Shown here in pieces: positions 24,250 through 37,255 of a stretch of DNA of 64,000 nucleotides (position 1 is its first letter; every line of letters begins with the position of its first letter). The position numbers were made by a program, and so were the translations under genes. Under the pieces are notes generated by a model. It had not been told where the DNA came from and made no database searches. It saw nothing but the letters and a program-made list of their open reading frames with translations. Origin of the DNA: Clusia tigrina (Eukaryota; Arthropoda; Insecta; Diptera; Clusiidae); contig OV050030.1 of assembly GCA_920105625.2 (NCBI GenBank), positions 213,822,325-213,886,324 on the forward strand, read 5' to 3'.

Positions 24250-26958
24250 CGGTGCGTGCTACACCTATCAAAGTTTGCAAGAATCAAATGCTTGTAACTT
24301 TTTACTGGAGCGTCATAAAACCTTGAAATTTGGTGACAATAAAGTACTCGAGTCTCTTATCAATTCATGCTATCGCTCATAGCTATGCTACCCTTGAGTC
24401 CCAAATCAAACATTGATAAAACTTCAAATGGCCCTAACTTCTATACGGTGCGTCCTATATCTATCAAAGTTTCCAACAATCAAATGCTTGTAACTTTTTA
24501 CTGGAGCTTAATAAAATCTTGAAATTTTGTGACAATAAAGTACTCGAGCCTCTTATCAATTTAAGCTATCGCTCTTAGATATGCTACCCTTGAGTTCCAA
24601 ATCAAACACTTCAAATGGCCCTAACTTCTGTACAGTGCGTCCTACACATTTTAAACTTTGCCACATTCAAATGCTTGTAACTTTTTACTGGAGCGTCATA
24701 AAATCTTGAAATTTTGTGACAATAAAGTACTCGAGCCTCTTGTCAATTTAAGCTATCACTCATAGCTATGCTACCCTCGAGTCCCAAATCAAACACTGAT
24801 AAAACTTCAAATGGCCCTAACTTCTATACGGTGCATCCTACACCCACCAAAGTTTTCAACATTCAAATGCTTGTAACTTCTTACTGGAGAGTCATAAAAT
24901 CTTGAAATTTGTGACAATAAAGTACTCGAGCCTCTTATCAGTTTAAGCTATCGCTCATAGCTATACTACCCTTGAGACCCAAATCAAACACTGATAAAAC
25001 TTCAAATGGCCCAAACTTCTATACGCTGCGTCCTGTACCTATCAAAGTTTGTAACAATCAAATGCTTGTAACTTTTTACTGGAGCGTCATAAAATCTTGA
25101 AATTTGTGACAATAAAGTACTCGAGCCTCTTGTAAAGTTAAGCAATAGCTCATAGCTATGCCACAATGGATTCCCAAATCAACCACTGCTAAAACTTTAA
25201 ATGACCCTAACGGTGCGTCATATACCTATCAAAGTTTGCAACAATCAAGTGCTTGTAACTTTTTACTGGAGCGTCATATAATCTGGAAATTTTGTGATAA
25301 TAAAGTACTCGAGCCTCTTATCAATTTAAGCTATCGCTCATAGCTATGCTACCCTTGAGTCCCAAATCAAACGCGTATAAAACTTCAAATGGCCCTAACT
25401 TCTAGACGGTGCGTCCCACACCTATCAAAGTTTGCAAAAATCAATTGCTTGCAACTTTTTACGGGAGCGGTATAAAACCTGGAAATTTTGTGTCAATAAA
25501 TTACTCGAGCTTCTCGTCAATTTAAGCTATCGCTCATAGCTATGCTACCCTTGAGTCCCAAATCAAACACTGATAAAACTTCAAATGGCCCTAACTTCTA
25601 TACGGTGCGTCCTATACCTGTCAAAGTTTGTAACAATCAAATGCTTGTAACTTTTTACTGGAGCGGCATAAAATCTTGAAATTTTGTGACAATAAAATCC
25701 TCGAGCCTCTTGTCAATTTAAGCTATCGCTCATAGTTATGCTACCCTTGAGCTCCAAATCAAACACTGATAAACCTTCAAATGGCTATAACTTCTGTACA
25801 GTGCGTCCTACACCTATCAAAGTTTGCAACAATCAAATGCTTGCAACTTTTTACTGGAGCGTCATAAAACCTTTAAATTTGGTGACAATGAAGTACTCGA
25901 GCCTCTTATCAATTTAAGCTATCACTCATAGCTATGCTATCCTTGATTCCCAAATCAACCACTGCTAAAACTTCAAATGGCCCTAACGGTGCGTCATATA
26001 CCTATCAAAGTCTGCAACAATCAAGTGCTTGTAACTTTTTACTGGAGCGTCATAAAATCTGGAAATTTTGTGACAATAAAGTACTCGAGCCTCTTATCAA
26101 TTTAAGCTATCGCACATAGTTTTGCTACCCTTGAGTTCCAAATCAAACACGTATAAAACTTCAAATGGCCCTAACTTCTATACGGTGCGTCCCACACCTA
26201 TAAAAGTTTGCAACAATCAATTGCTTGTAACTTTTTACTGGAGCGTCATAAAACTTTGAAATTTTGTGACATTAAAGTACTCGACCCTCTTACCAATTTA
26301 AGCTATCGCTCATAGCTGTGCTACCCTTGAATCCCAAATCAAACACTGATAACACTTCAAATGGCCCTAACTTCTATACGGTGCGTCCTATACCCATCAA
26401 AGTTTGTAACAATCAAATGTTGGTAACTTTTTACGGGAGGGTCATAAAATCGTGAAATTTTGTAACAATAAAGTACTCGAGCCACTTGTCAATTTAAGCT
26501 ATCACTCATAGCTATGCTACCCTTGAGTCCCAAATCAAACACTGATAAAACTTCAAATGGCCCTAACTTCTATACGGTGCATCCTCCACCTATCAAAGTT
26601 TTCAACATTCAAATGCTTGTAACTTCTTACTGGAGAGTCATAAAATCTTGAAATTTTGTGACAATAAAGTACTCGAGCCTCTTGTAAAGTTTAGCAATCG
26701 CTCATAGCTATGCTACCCTTGAGTCCCAAATCAACCACTGCTAAAACTTCAAATGGCCCTAACGGTGCGTCATATACCTATCAAAGTTTGCAACAATCAA
26801 ATGCTTGTAACTTTTTACTGGAGCTTAATAAAATCTTGAAATTTTGTGACAATAAAGTACTAGAGCCTCTTGTCAATTTAAGCTATCACTCATAGCTATG
26901 CTACCCTTGAGTCCCAAATCAAACACTGATAAAACTTCAAATGGCCCTAACTTCTATA
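24250..26958 (+). repeat. HOR unit H2, 14 monomers (2,709 bp)
   Basis: H2 is the same length as H1 and has the same monomer order. For the first 2 kb the two look almost identical (both carry GTGATAATAAAG in the type F monomer and AATAAAATCCTCGAG near 22,990 and 25,695). Difference rises after about 23,517 and 26,226, where H1 has TTTACGGGAACG and H2 has TTTACTGGAGCG, which suggests later exchange with another copy. Confidence 0.9.
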
Positions 26959-28505
26959 CGGTGCGTGCTACACCTATCAAAGTTTGCAAGAATCAAATGC
27001 TTGTAACGTTTTACTGGAGCGTCATAAAACCTTGAAATTTGGTGACAATAAAGTACTCGAGTCTCTCTTCATGCTATCGCTCATAGCTATGCTACCCTTG
27101 AGTCCCAAATCAAACACTGATAAAACTTCAAATGGCCCTAACTTCTATACGGTGCGTCATATACATTTTAAACTTTGCTACATTCAAATGCTTGTAACTT
27201 TTTACTGGAGCGTCATAAAATCTTAAAATTTTGTGACAATAAAGTACTCGAGCCTCTTGTCAATTTAAGCTATCACTCATAGCTATGCTACCCTTGAGTC
27301 CCAAATCAAACACTGATAAAACTTCAAATGGCCCTAACTTCTATACGGCGCGTCCTATACCCATCAAAGTTTGTAACAATCAAATGTTGGTAACTTTTTA
27401 CGGGAGGGTCATAAAATCTTGAAATTTTGTAACAATAAAGTACTCGAGCCACTTGTCAATTTAAGCTATCACTCATAGCTATGCTACCCTTGAGTCCCAA
27501 ATCAAACACTGATAAAACTTCAAATGGCCCTAACTTCTATACGGTGCATCCTCCACCTATCAAAGTTTTCAACATTCAAATGCTTGTAACTTCTTACTGG
27601 AGAGTCATAAAATCTTGAAATTTTGTGACAATAAAGTACTCGAGCCTCTTGTAAAGTTAAGCAATAGCTCATAGCTATGCCACAATGGATTCCCAAATCA
27701 ACCACTGCTAAAACTTTAAATGACCCTAACCGTGCGTCATATACCTATCAAAGTTTGCAACAATCAAGTGCTTGTAACTTTTTACTGGAGCGTCATATAA
27801 TCTGGAAATTTTGTGACAATAAAGTACTCGAGCCTCTTATCAATTTAAGCTATCGCTCATAGCTATGCTACCCTTGAATCCCAAATCAAACACTGATAAA
27901 ACTTCAAATGGCCCTAACTTCTATACGGCGCGTCCTATACCCATCAAAGTTTGTAACAATCAAATGTTGGTAACTTTTTACGGGAGGGTCATAAAATCTT
28001 GAAATTTTGTAACAATAAAGTACTCGAGCCACTTGTCAATTTAAGCTATCACTCATAGCTATGCTACCCTTGAGTCCCAAATCAAACACTGATAAAACTT
28101 CAAATGGCCCTAACTTCTATACGGTGCATCCTCCACCTATCAAAGTTTTCAACATTCAAATGCTTGTAACTTCTTACTGGAGAGTCATAAAATCTTGAAA
28201 TTTTGTGACAATAAAGTACTCGAGCCTCTTGTAAAGTTTAGCAATCGCTCATAGCTATGCTACCCTTGAGTCCCAAATCAACCACTGCTAAAACTTCAAA
28301 TGGCCCTAACGGTGCGTCATATACCTATCAAAGTTTGCAACAATCAAATGCTTGTAACTTTTTACTGGAGCTTAATAAAATCTTGAAATTTTGTGACAAT
28401 AAAGTACTAGAGCCTCTTGTCAATTTAAGCTATCACTCATAGCTATGCTACCCTTGAGTCCCAAATCAAACACTGATAAAACTTCAAATGGCCTTAACTT
28501 CTATA
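26959..28505 (+). repeat. HOR unit H3, shortened to 8 monomers (1,547 bp)
   Basis: H3 lacks six monomers relative to the 14-mer. The length is explained by 8 x 196 = 1,568, minus two type F deletions (16) and one 5-bp deletion (GTCTCTCTTCATGC at about 27,060). It has two near-identical CGGCGCGTCC / TTGGTAAC monomers (about 27.3 and 27.9 kb) in place of one. Confidence 0.87.
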
Positions 28506-30822
28506 CGGTGCGTGCTACACCTATCAAAGTTTGCAAGAATCAAATGCTTGTAACTTTTTACTGGAGCGTAATAAAACCTTGAAATTTGGTGACAATAAAG
28601 TACTCGAGTCTCTTATCAATTCATGCTATCGCTCATAGCTATGCTACCCTTGAGTCCCAAATCAAACATTGATAAAACTTCAAATGGCCCTAACTTCTAT
28701 ACGGTGCGTCCTATATCTATCAAAGTTTCCAACAATCAAATGCTTGTAACTTTTTACTGGAGCTTAATAAAATCTTGAAATTTTGTGACAATAAAGTACT
28801 CGAGCCTCTTATCAATTTAAGCTATCGCTCTTAGATATGCTACCCTTGAGTTCCAAATCAAACACTTCAAATGGCCCTAACTTCTGTACAGTGCGTCCTA
28901 CACATTTTAAACTTTGCCACATTCAAATGCTTGTAACTTTTTACTGGAGCGTCATAAAATCTTGAAATTTTGTGACAATAAAGTACTCGAGCCTCTTGTC
29001 AATTTAAGCTATCACTCATAGCTATGCTACCCTCGAGTCCCAAATCAAACACTGATAAAACTTCAAATGGCCCTAACTTCTATACGGTGCATCCTACACC
29101 CACCAAAGTTTTCAACATTCAAATGCTTGTAACTTCTTACTGGAGAGTCATAAAATCTTGAAATTTGTGACAATAAAGTACTCGAGCCTCTTATCAGTTT
29201 AAGCTATCGCTCATAGCTATACTACCCTTGAGACCCAAATCAAACACTGATAAAACTTCAAATGGCCCAAACTTCTATACGCTGCGTCCTGTACCTATCA
29301 AAGTTTGTAACAATCAAATGCTTGTAACTTTTTACTGGAGCGTCATAAAATCTTGAAATTTGTGACAATAAAGTACTCGAGCCTCTTGTAAAGTTAAGCA
29401 ATAGCTCATAGCTATGCCACAATGGATTCCCAAATCAACCACTGCTAAAACTTTAAATGACCCTAACGGTGCGTCATATACCTATCAAAGTTTGCAACAA
29501 TCAAGTGCTTGTAACTTTTTACTGGAGCGTCATATAATCTGGAAATTTTGTGATAATAAAGTACTCGAGCCTCTTATCAATTTAAGCTATCGCTCATAGC
29601 TATGCTACCCTTGAGTCCCAAATCAAACGCGTATAAAACTTCAAATGGCCCTAACTTCTAGACGGTGCGTCATATACATTTTAAACTTTGCTACATTCAA
29701 ATGCTTGTAACTTTTTACTGGAGCGTCATAAAACCTTTAAATTTGGTGACAATGAAGTACTCGAGCCTCTTATCAATTTAAGCTATCACTCATAGCTATG
29801 CTATCCTTGATTCCCAAATCAACCACTGCTAAAACTTCAAATGGCCCTAACGGTGCGTCATATACCTATCAAAGTCTGCAACAATCAAGTGCTTGTAACT
29901 TTTTACTGGAGCGTCATAAAATCTGGAAATTTTGTGACAATAAAGTACTCGAGCCTCTTATCAATTTAAGCTATCGCACATAGTTTTGCTACCCTTGAGT
30001 TCCAAATCAAACACGTATAAAACTTCAAATGGCCCTAACTTCTATACGGTGCGTCCCACACCTATAAAAGTTTGCAACAATCAATTGCTTGCAACTTTTT
30101 ACGGGAGCGTCATAAAACCTTGAAATTTTGTGACAATAAAGTACTCGAGCCTCTTATCAATTTAAGCTATCGCTCATAGCTATGCTACCCTTGAATCCCA
30201 AATCAAACACTGATAAAACTTCAAATGGCCCTAACTTCTATACGGCGCGTCCTATACCCATCAAAGTTTGTAACAATCAAATGTTGGTAACTTTTTACGG
30301 GAGGGTCATAAAATCTTGAAATTTTGTAACAATAAAGTACTCGAGCCACTTGTCAATTTAAGCTATCACTCATAGCTATGCTACCCTTGAGTCCCAAATC
30401 AAACACTGATAAAACTTCAAATGGCCCTAACTTCTATACGGTGCATCCTCCACCTATCAAAGTTTTCAACATTAAAATGCTTGTAACTTCTTACTGGAGA
30501 GTCATAAAATCTTGAAATTTTGTGACAATAAAGTACTCGAGCCTCTTGTAAAGTTTAGCAATCGCTCATAGCTATGCTACCCTTGAGTCCCAAATCAACC
30601 ACTGCTAAAACTTCAAATGGCCCTAACGGTGCGTCATATACCTATCAAAGTTTGCAACAATCAAATGCTTGTAACTTTTTACTGGAGCTTAATAAAATCT
30701 TGAAATTTTGTGACAATAAAGTACTAGAGCCTCTTGTCAATTTAAGCTATCACTCATAGCTATGCTACCCTTGAGTCCCAAATCAAACACTGATAAAACT
30801 TCAAATGGCCTTAACTTCTATA
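28506..30822 (+). repeat. HOR unit H4, shortened to 12 monomers (2,317 bp)
   Basis: H4 is missing two monomers. The join lies in a hybrid monomer near 29,665, whose left part (CTTCTAGACGG) belongs to the AACGCGTATAAAAC monomer and whose next segment (GTCATATACATTTTAAAC) is otherwise seen near 27,155 and 33,727. The length equals 12 x 196 minus three 8-bp, one 9-bp and two 1-bp losses. Confidence 0.87.
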
Positions 30823-33530
30823 CGGTGCGTGCTACACCTATCAAAGTTTGCAAGAATCAAATGCTTGTAACTTTTTACTGGAGCGTCATAAAACCTTGAA
30901 ATTTGGTGACAATAAAGTACTCGAGTCTCTTATCAATTCATGCTATCGCTCATAGCTATGCTACCCTTGAGTCCCAAATCAAACATTGATAAAACTTCAA
31001 ATGGCCCTAACTTCTATACGGTGCGTCCTATATCTATCAAAGTTTCCAACAATCAAATGCTTGTAACTTTTTACTGGAGCTTAATAAAATCTTGAAATTT
31101 TGTGACAATAAAGTACTCGAGCCTCTTATCAATTTAAGCTATCGCTCTTAGATATGCTACCCTTGAGTTCCAAATCAAACACTTCAAATGGCCCTAACTT
31201 CTGTACAGTGCGTCCTACACATTTTAAACTTTGCCACATTCAAATGCTTGTAACTTTTTACTGGAGCGTCATAAAATCTTGAAATTTTGTGACAATAAAG
31301 TACTCGAGCCTCTTGTCAATTTAAGCTATCACTCATAGCTATGCTACCCTCGAGTCCCAAATCAAACACTGATAAAACTTCAAATGGCCCTAACTTCTAT
31401 ACGGTGCATCCTACACCCACCAAAGTTTTCAACATTCAAATGCTTGTAACTTCTTACTGGAGAGTCATAAAATCTTGAAATTTGTGACAATAAAGTACTC
31501 GAGCCTCTTATCAGTTTAAGCTATCGCTCATAGCTATACTACCCTTGAGACCCAAATCAAACACTGATAAAACTTCAAATGGCCCAAACTTCTATACGCT
31601 GCGTCCTGTACCTATCAAAGTTTGTAACAATCAAATGCTTGTAACTTTTTACTGGAGCGTCATAAAATCTTGAAATTTGTGACAATAAAGTACTCGAGCC
31701 TCTTGTAAAGTTAAGCAATAGCTCATAGCTATGCCACAATGGATTCCCAAATCAACCACTGCTAAAACTTTAAATGACCCTAACGGTGCGTCATATACCT
31801 ATCAAAGTTTGCAACAATCAAGTGCTTGTAACTTTTTACTGGAGCGTCATATAATCTGGAAATTTTGTGATAATAAAGTACTCGAGCCTCTTATCAATTT
31901 AAGCTATCGCTCATAGCTATGCTACCCTTGAGTCCCAAATCAAACGCGTATAAAACTTCAAATGGCCCTAACTTCTAGACGGTGCGTCCCACACCTATCA
32001 AAGTTTGCAAAAATCAATTGCTTGCAACTTTTTACGGGAGCGGTATAAAACCTGGAAATTTTGTGTCAATAAATTACTCGAGCTTCTCGTCAATTTAAGC
32101 TATCGCTCATAGCTATGCTACCCTTGAGTCCCAAATCAAACACTGATAAAACTTCAAATGGCCCTAACTTCTATACGGTGCGTCCTATACCTGTCAAAGT
32201 TTGTAACAATCAAATGCTTGTAACTTTTTACTGGAGCGGCATAAAATCTTGAAATTTTGTGACAATAAAATCCTCGAGCCTCTTGTCAATTTAAGCTATC
32301 GCTCATAGTTATGCTACCCTTGAGCTCCAAATCAAACACTGATAAACCTTCAAATGGCTATAACTTCTGTACAGTGCGTCCTACACCTATCAAAGTTTGC
32401 AACAATCAAATGCTTGCAACTTTTTACTGGAGCGTCATAAAACCTTTAAATTTGGTGACAATGAAGTACTCGAGCCTCTTATCAATTTAAGCTATCACTC
32501 ATAGCTATGCTATCCTTGATTCCCAAATCAACCACTGCTAAAACTTCAAATGGCCCTAACGGTGCGTCATATACCTATCAAAGTCTGCAACAATCAAGTG
32601 CTTGTAACTTTTTACTGGAGCGTCATAAAATCTGGAAATTTTGTGACAATAAAGTACTCGAGCCTCTTATCAATTTAAGCTATCGCACATAGTTTTGCTA
32701 CCCTTGAGTTCCAAATCAAACACGTATAAAACTTCAAATGGCCCTAACTTCTATACGGTGCGTCCCACACCTATAAAAGTTTGCAACAATCAATTGCTTG
32801 TAACTTTTTACTGGAGCGTCATAAAACCTTGAAATTTTGTGACATTAAAGTACTCGACCCTCTTACCAATTTAAGCTATCGCTCATAGCTATGCTACCCT
32901 TGAATCCCAAATCAAACACTGATAACACCTCAAATGGCCCTAACTTCTATACGGCGCGTCCTATACCCATCAAAGTTTGTAACAATCAAATGTTGGTAAC
33001 TTTTTACGGGAGGGTCATAAAATCGTGAAATTTTGTAACAATAAAGTACTCGAGCCACTTGTCAATTTAAGCTATCACTCATAGCTATGCTACCCTTGAG
33101 TCCCAAATCAAACACTGATAAAACTTCAAATGGCCCTAACTTCTATACGGTGCATCCTCCACCTATCAAAGTTTGCAACATTCAAATGCTTGTAACTTCT
33201 TACTGGAGAGTCATAAAATCTTGAAATTTTGTGACAATAAAGTACTCGAGCCTCTTGTAAAGTTTAGCAATCGCTCATAGCTATGCTACCCTTGAGTCCC
33301 AAATCAACCACTGCTAAAACTTCAAATGGCCCTAACGGTGCGTCATATACCTATCAAAGTTTGCAACAATCAAATGCTTGTACTTTTTACTGGAGCGTAA
33401 TAAAACCTAGAAATTTTGTGACATTAAAGTACTAGAGCCTCTTGTCAATTTAAGCTATCACTCATAGCTATGCTACCCTTGAGTCCCAAATCAAACACTG
33501 ATAAAACTTCAAATGGCCCTAACTTCTATA
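30823..33530 (+). repeat. HOR unit H5, 14 monomers (2,708 bp)
   Basis: H5 is a full 14-mer, 1 bp shorter than H1 and H2 because of a lost A in CTTGTACTTTTTACTGG at about 33,381. Its beginning is H2-like (offset 6,573 = 2,709 + 1,547 + 2,317) and its last monomers carry H1-like CCTAGAAATTTTG, so it is a mosaic. The similarity to H2/H3 runs on to about 33,919. Confidence 0.88.
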
Positions 33531-34647
33531 CGGTGCGTGCTACACCTATCAAAGTTTGCAAGAATCAAATGCTTGTAACGTTTTACTGGAGCGTCATAAA
33601 ACCTTGAAATTTGGTGACAATAAAGTACTCGAGTCTCTCTTCATGCTATCGCTCATAGCTATGCTACCCTTGAGTCCCAAATCAAACACTGATAAAACTT
33701 CAAATGGCCCTAACTTCTATACGGTGCGTCATATACATTTTAAACTTTGCTACATTCAAATGCTTGTAACTTTTTACTGGAGCGTCATAAAATCTTAAAA
33801 TTTTGTGACAATAAAGTACTCGAGCCTCTTGTCAATTTAAGCTATCACTCATAGCTATGCTACCCTTGAGTCCCAAATCAAACACTGATAAAACTTCAAA
33901 TGGCCCTAACTTCTATACGGTGCATCCTACACATTTTAAACTTTGCCACATTCAAATGCTTGTAACTTTTTAATGGAGGGTCATAAAATCTTGAAATTTT
34001 GTGACAATAAAGTACTCGAGTCTCTTGTCAATATAAGCTATCGCTCATAGCTATGCTACCCTTGAGTCCCAAATCAAACACTGATAAAACTTCAAATGGC
34101 CCTAACTGCTGTACGGTGCGTCCTATACCCACCAAAGTTTGTAACAATCAAATGTTTGTAACTTTTTAATGGAGGGTCATAAAATCTTGAAATTTTGTAA
34201 CAATAAAGTACTCGAGCCACTTGTCAATTTAAGCTATCACTCATAGCTATGCTAAACTTGAGTCCCAAATCAACCACTGCTAAAACTTCAAATGGCCCTA
34301 ACGGTGCGTCATATACCTATCAAAGTTTGCAACAATCAAATGCTTGTAACTTTTTACTGGAGCTTAATAAAATCTTGAAATTTTGTGACAATAAAGTACT
34401 CGAGCCTCTTGTCAATTTAAGCTATCACTCATAGTTATGCTACCCATGAGTTCCAAATCAAACACCGATAAACCTTCAAATGGCTCTAGCTTCTGTACAG
34501 TGCGTCCTACACATTTTAAACTTTGCCACATTGAAATGCTTGTAACTTTTTACTGGAGCGTCATAAAATCTTGAAATTTTGTGACAATAAAGTACTCGAG
34601 CCTCTTATCAATTCAAGCTATCGATCATAGCTATGCTACCCTTGAAT
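33531..34647 (+). repeat. Transition out of the 14-mer HOR
   Basis: The first two monomers still follow H3 (5-bp deletion GTCTCTCTTCATGC at about 33,635). After 33,919 the monomers change to forms with CACATTTTAAACTTTGCC, TTTTTAATGGAGGGTC and CTGCTGTACGG. A type F monomer at 34249 begins GCTAAACTTGAG. There is no non-satellite sequence at the transition, so it is an in-register switch. Confidence 0.75.
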
Positions 34648-36049
34648 CCCAAATCAAACACTGATAAAACTACAAATGGCCCTAACTTCTATACGGTGCA
34701 TCCTCCACCTATTAAAGTTTTCAACATTCAAATGCTTGTAACTTCTTACTGGAGAGTCATAAAATCTTGAAATTTTGTGACAATAAAGTACTCGAGCCTC
34801 TTGTAAAGTTTAGCAATCGCTCATAGCTATGCTACCCTTGAGTCCCAAATCAACCACTGCTAAAACTTCAAATGGCCCTAACGGTGCGTCATATACCTAT
34901 CAAAGTTTGCAACAATCAAGTGCTTGTAACTTTTTACTGGAGCGTCATAAAATCTTGAAATTTTGTGACAATAAAGTACTCGTGCCTCTTATCAATTTAA
35001 GCTATCGCTCAGCTATGCTACCCTTGAGTCCAAAATCAAACACTGATAAAACTTCAAATGGCCCTAACTTCTATACGGTGCGTCCTAAACCTATCAAAAT
35101 TTGCAAGAGTCAAATGCTTGTAACTTTTTACTGGAGCGTCATAAAACCTTGAAATTTGGTGACAATAAAGTACTCGAGCCTCTCTTCATGCTATCGCTCA
35201 TAGCTATGCTACCCTTGAGTCCCAAATCAAACACTGATAAAACTTCAAATGGCCCTAACTTCTATACGGTGCGTCCTATACATTTTAAACTTTGCTACAT
35301 TCAAATGCTTGTAACTTTTTACTGGAGCGTCATAAAATCTTGAAATTTTGTGACAATAAAGTACTCGAGCCTCTTGTCAATTTAAGCTATCACTCATAGC
35401 TATGCTACCCTTGAGTCCCAAATCAAACACTGATAAAACTTCAAATGGCCCTAACTTCTATACGGTGCATCCTACACATTTTAAACTTTGCCACATTCAA
35501 ATGCTTGTAACTTTTTAATGGAGGGTCATAAAATCTTGAAATTTTGTGACAATAAAGTACTCGAGTCTCTTGTCAATATAAGCTATCGCTCATAGCTATG
35601 CTACCCTTGAGTCCCAAATCAAACACTGATAAAACTTCAAATGGCCCTAACTGCTGTACGGTGCGTCCTATACCCACCAAAGTTTGTAACAATCAAATGT
35701 TTGTAACTTTTTAATGGAGGGTCATAAAATATTGAAATTTTGTGACAATAAAGTACTCGAGCGTCTTATCAATTTAAGCTATCACTGATAGCTATGCTAC
35801 CCTTGAGTCCCAAATCAAACACTGATAAAACTTCAAATGGCCCTAGCTTTTATACGGCGCATCCTCCACCTATCAAAGTTTTCAACATTTAAATGCTTTT
35901 AACTTTTTACTGGAGCGTCATAAAGTCTTGAAATTTTGTGACAATAAAGTACTCGAGACTCTTGTCAATTTAAGCTCTCGCTCATAGTTATGTTACCCTT
36001 GCGTTCCAAATCAAACACTGATAAACCTTCAAATGGCTCTAACTTCTGT
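34648..36049 (+). repeat. 7-monomer unit, copy 1 (1,402 bp)
   Basis: The unit starts at CCCAAATCAAAC inside one monomer and ends at AACTTCTGT inside another, so it is not a whole number of monomers. The offset to copy 2 is 1,402 bp, equal to 7 x 196 (1,372) plus a 45-bp surplus, minus 8 (type F), 2 (TA loss) and 5 (GCCTCTCTTCATGC). Confidence 0.88.
34829..35152 (+). other. 107-codon read-through frame across two monomers (not a gene)
   Basis: This is one of the longest open frames in the window. It joins the 61-codon type F frame to the 45-codon frame of the next monomer because the 2-bp TA deletion (TCGCTCAGCTATG) removes the TAG stop and keeps the frames in phase. The copy at 36231-36554 is its 1,402-bp duplicate, and 97-codon versions at 16825 and 18381 have the same cause. 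There is no coding signature beyond the open frame. Confidence 0.88.
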
Positions 36050-36232
36050 CCCAAATCAAACACTGATAAAACTACAAATGGCCCTAACTTCTATACGGTG
36101 CATCCTCCACCTATTAAAGTTTTCAACATTCAAATGCTTGTAACTTCTTACTGGAGAGTCATAAAATCTTGAAATTTTGTGACAATAAAGTACTCGAGCC
36201 TCTTGTAAAGTTTAGCAATCGCTCATAGCTAT
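35992..36232 (+). repeat. Aberrant 241-bp monomer with 45-bp out-of-register duplication
   Basis: This monomer holds the segment CCAAATCAAACACTGATAAA twice, at 36006 and 36051. It reads AACTTCTGT then jumps back to CCCAAATC, adding 45 bp and giving 241 bp. The undisturbed left parent is visible at 37,246-37,265 (TTCTGTACAGTGCG) and the right parent at 34,640-34,660 (TTGAATCCCAAATC). Only a single shared T is seen at the join. This is the one clear register break that I found in the window. Confidence 0.92.
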
Positions 36233-37255
36233 GCTACCCTTGAGTCCCAAATCAACCACTGCTAAAACTTCAAATGGCCCTAACGGTGCGTCATATACCT
36301 ATCAAAGTTTGCAACAATCAAGTGCTTGTAACTTTTTACTGGAGCGTCATAAAATCTTGAAATTTTGTGACAATAAAGTACTCGTGCCTCTTATCAATTT
36401 AAGCTATCGCTCAGCTATGCTACCCTTGAGTCCAAAATCAAACACTGATAAAACTTCAAATGGCCCTAACTTCTATACGGTGCGTCCTAAACCTATCAAA
36501 ATTTGCAAGAGTCAAATGCTTGTAACTTTTTACTGGAGCGTCATAAAACCTTGAAATTTGGTGACAATAAAGTACTCGAGCCTCTCTTCATGCTATCGCT
36601 CATAGCTATGGTACCCTTGAGTCCCAAATCAAACACTGATAAAACTTCAAATGGCCCTAACTTCTATACGGTGCATCCTACACATTTTAAACTTTGCCAC
36701 ATTCAAATGCTTGTAACTTTTTAATGGAGGGTCATAAAATCTTGAAATTTTGTGACAATAAAGTACTCGAGTCTCTTGTCAATATAAGCTATCGCTCATA
36801 GCTATGCTACCCTTGAGTCCCAAATCAAACACTGATAAAACTTCAAATGGCCCTAACTGCTGTACGGTGCGTCCTATACCCACCAAAGTTTGTAACAATC
36901 AAATGTTTGTAACTTTTTAATGGAGGGTCATAAAATATTGAAATTTTGTGACAATAAAGTACTCGAGCCTCTTATCAATTTAAGCTATCACTCATAGCTA
37001 TGCTACCCTTGAGTCCCAAATCAAACACTGATAAAACTTCAAATGGCCCTAGCTTTTATACGGCGCATCCTCCACCTATCAAAGTTTTCAACATTCAAAT
37101 GCTTTTAACTTTTTACTGGAGCGTCAAAAAGTCTTGAAATTTTGTGACAATAAAGTACTCGAGACTCTTGTCAATTTAAGCTCTCGCTCATAGTTATGTT
37201 ACCCTTGCGTTCCAAATCAAACACTGATAAACCTTCAAATGGCTCTAACTTCTGT
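36050..37255 (+). repeat. 7-monomer unit, copy 2, one monomer lost (1,206 bp)
   Basis: The copy follows 34648 onward at +1,402 bp, including type F (36231) and the TA-deleted monomer. Near 36,670 the offset drops to +1,206, so exactly one 196-bp monomer (the CATTTTAAACTTTGCTAC form of about 35.28 kb) is missing. It then continues through GTTACCCTTGCGTTCC at about 37,199 to 37,255. Confidence 0.88.

Noticed and set aside
16825..36554. 97- and 107-codon open frames as possible two-domain proteins
   Set aside because: They are two satellite frames joined because a TA deletion removes a TAG stop. Duplicates lie at the duplication offsets (1,556 and 1,402 bp).
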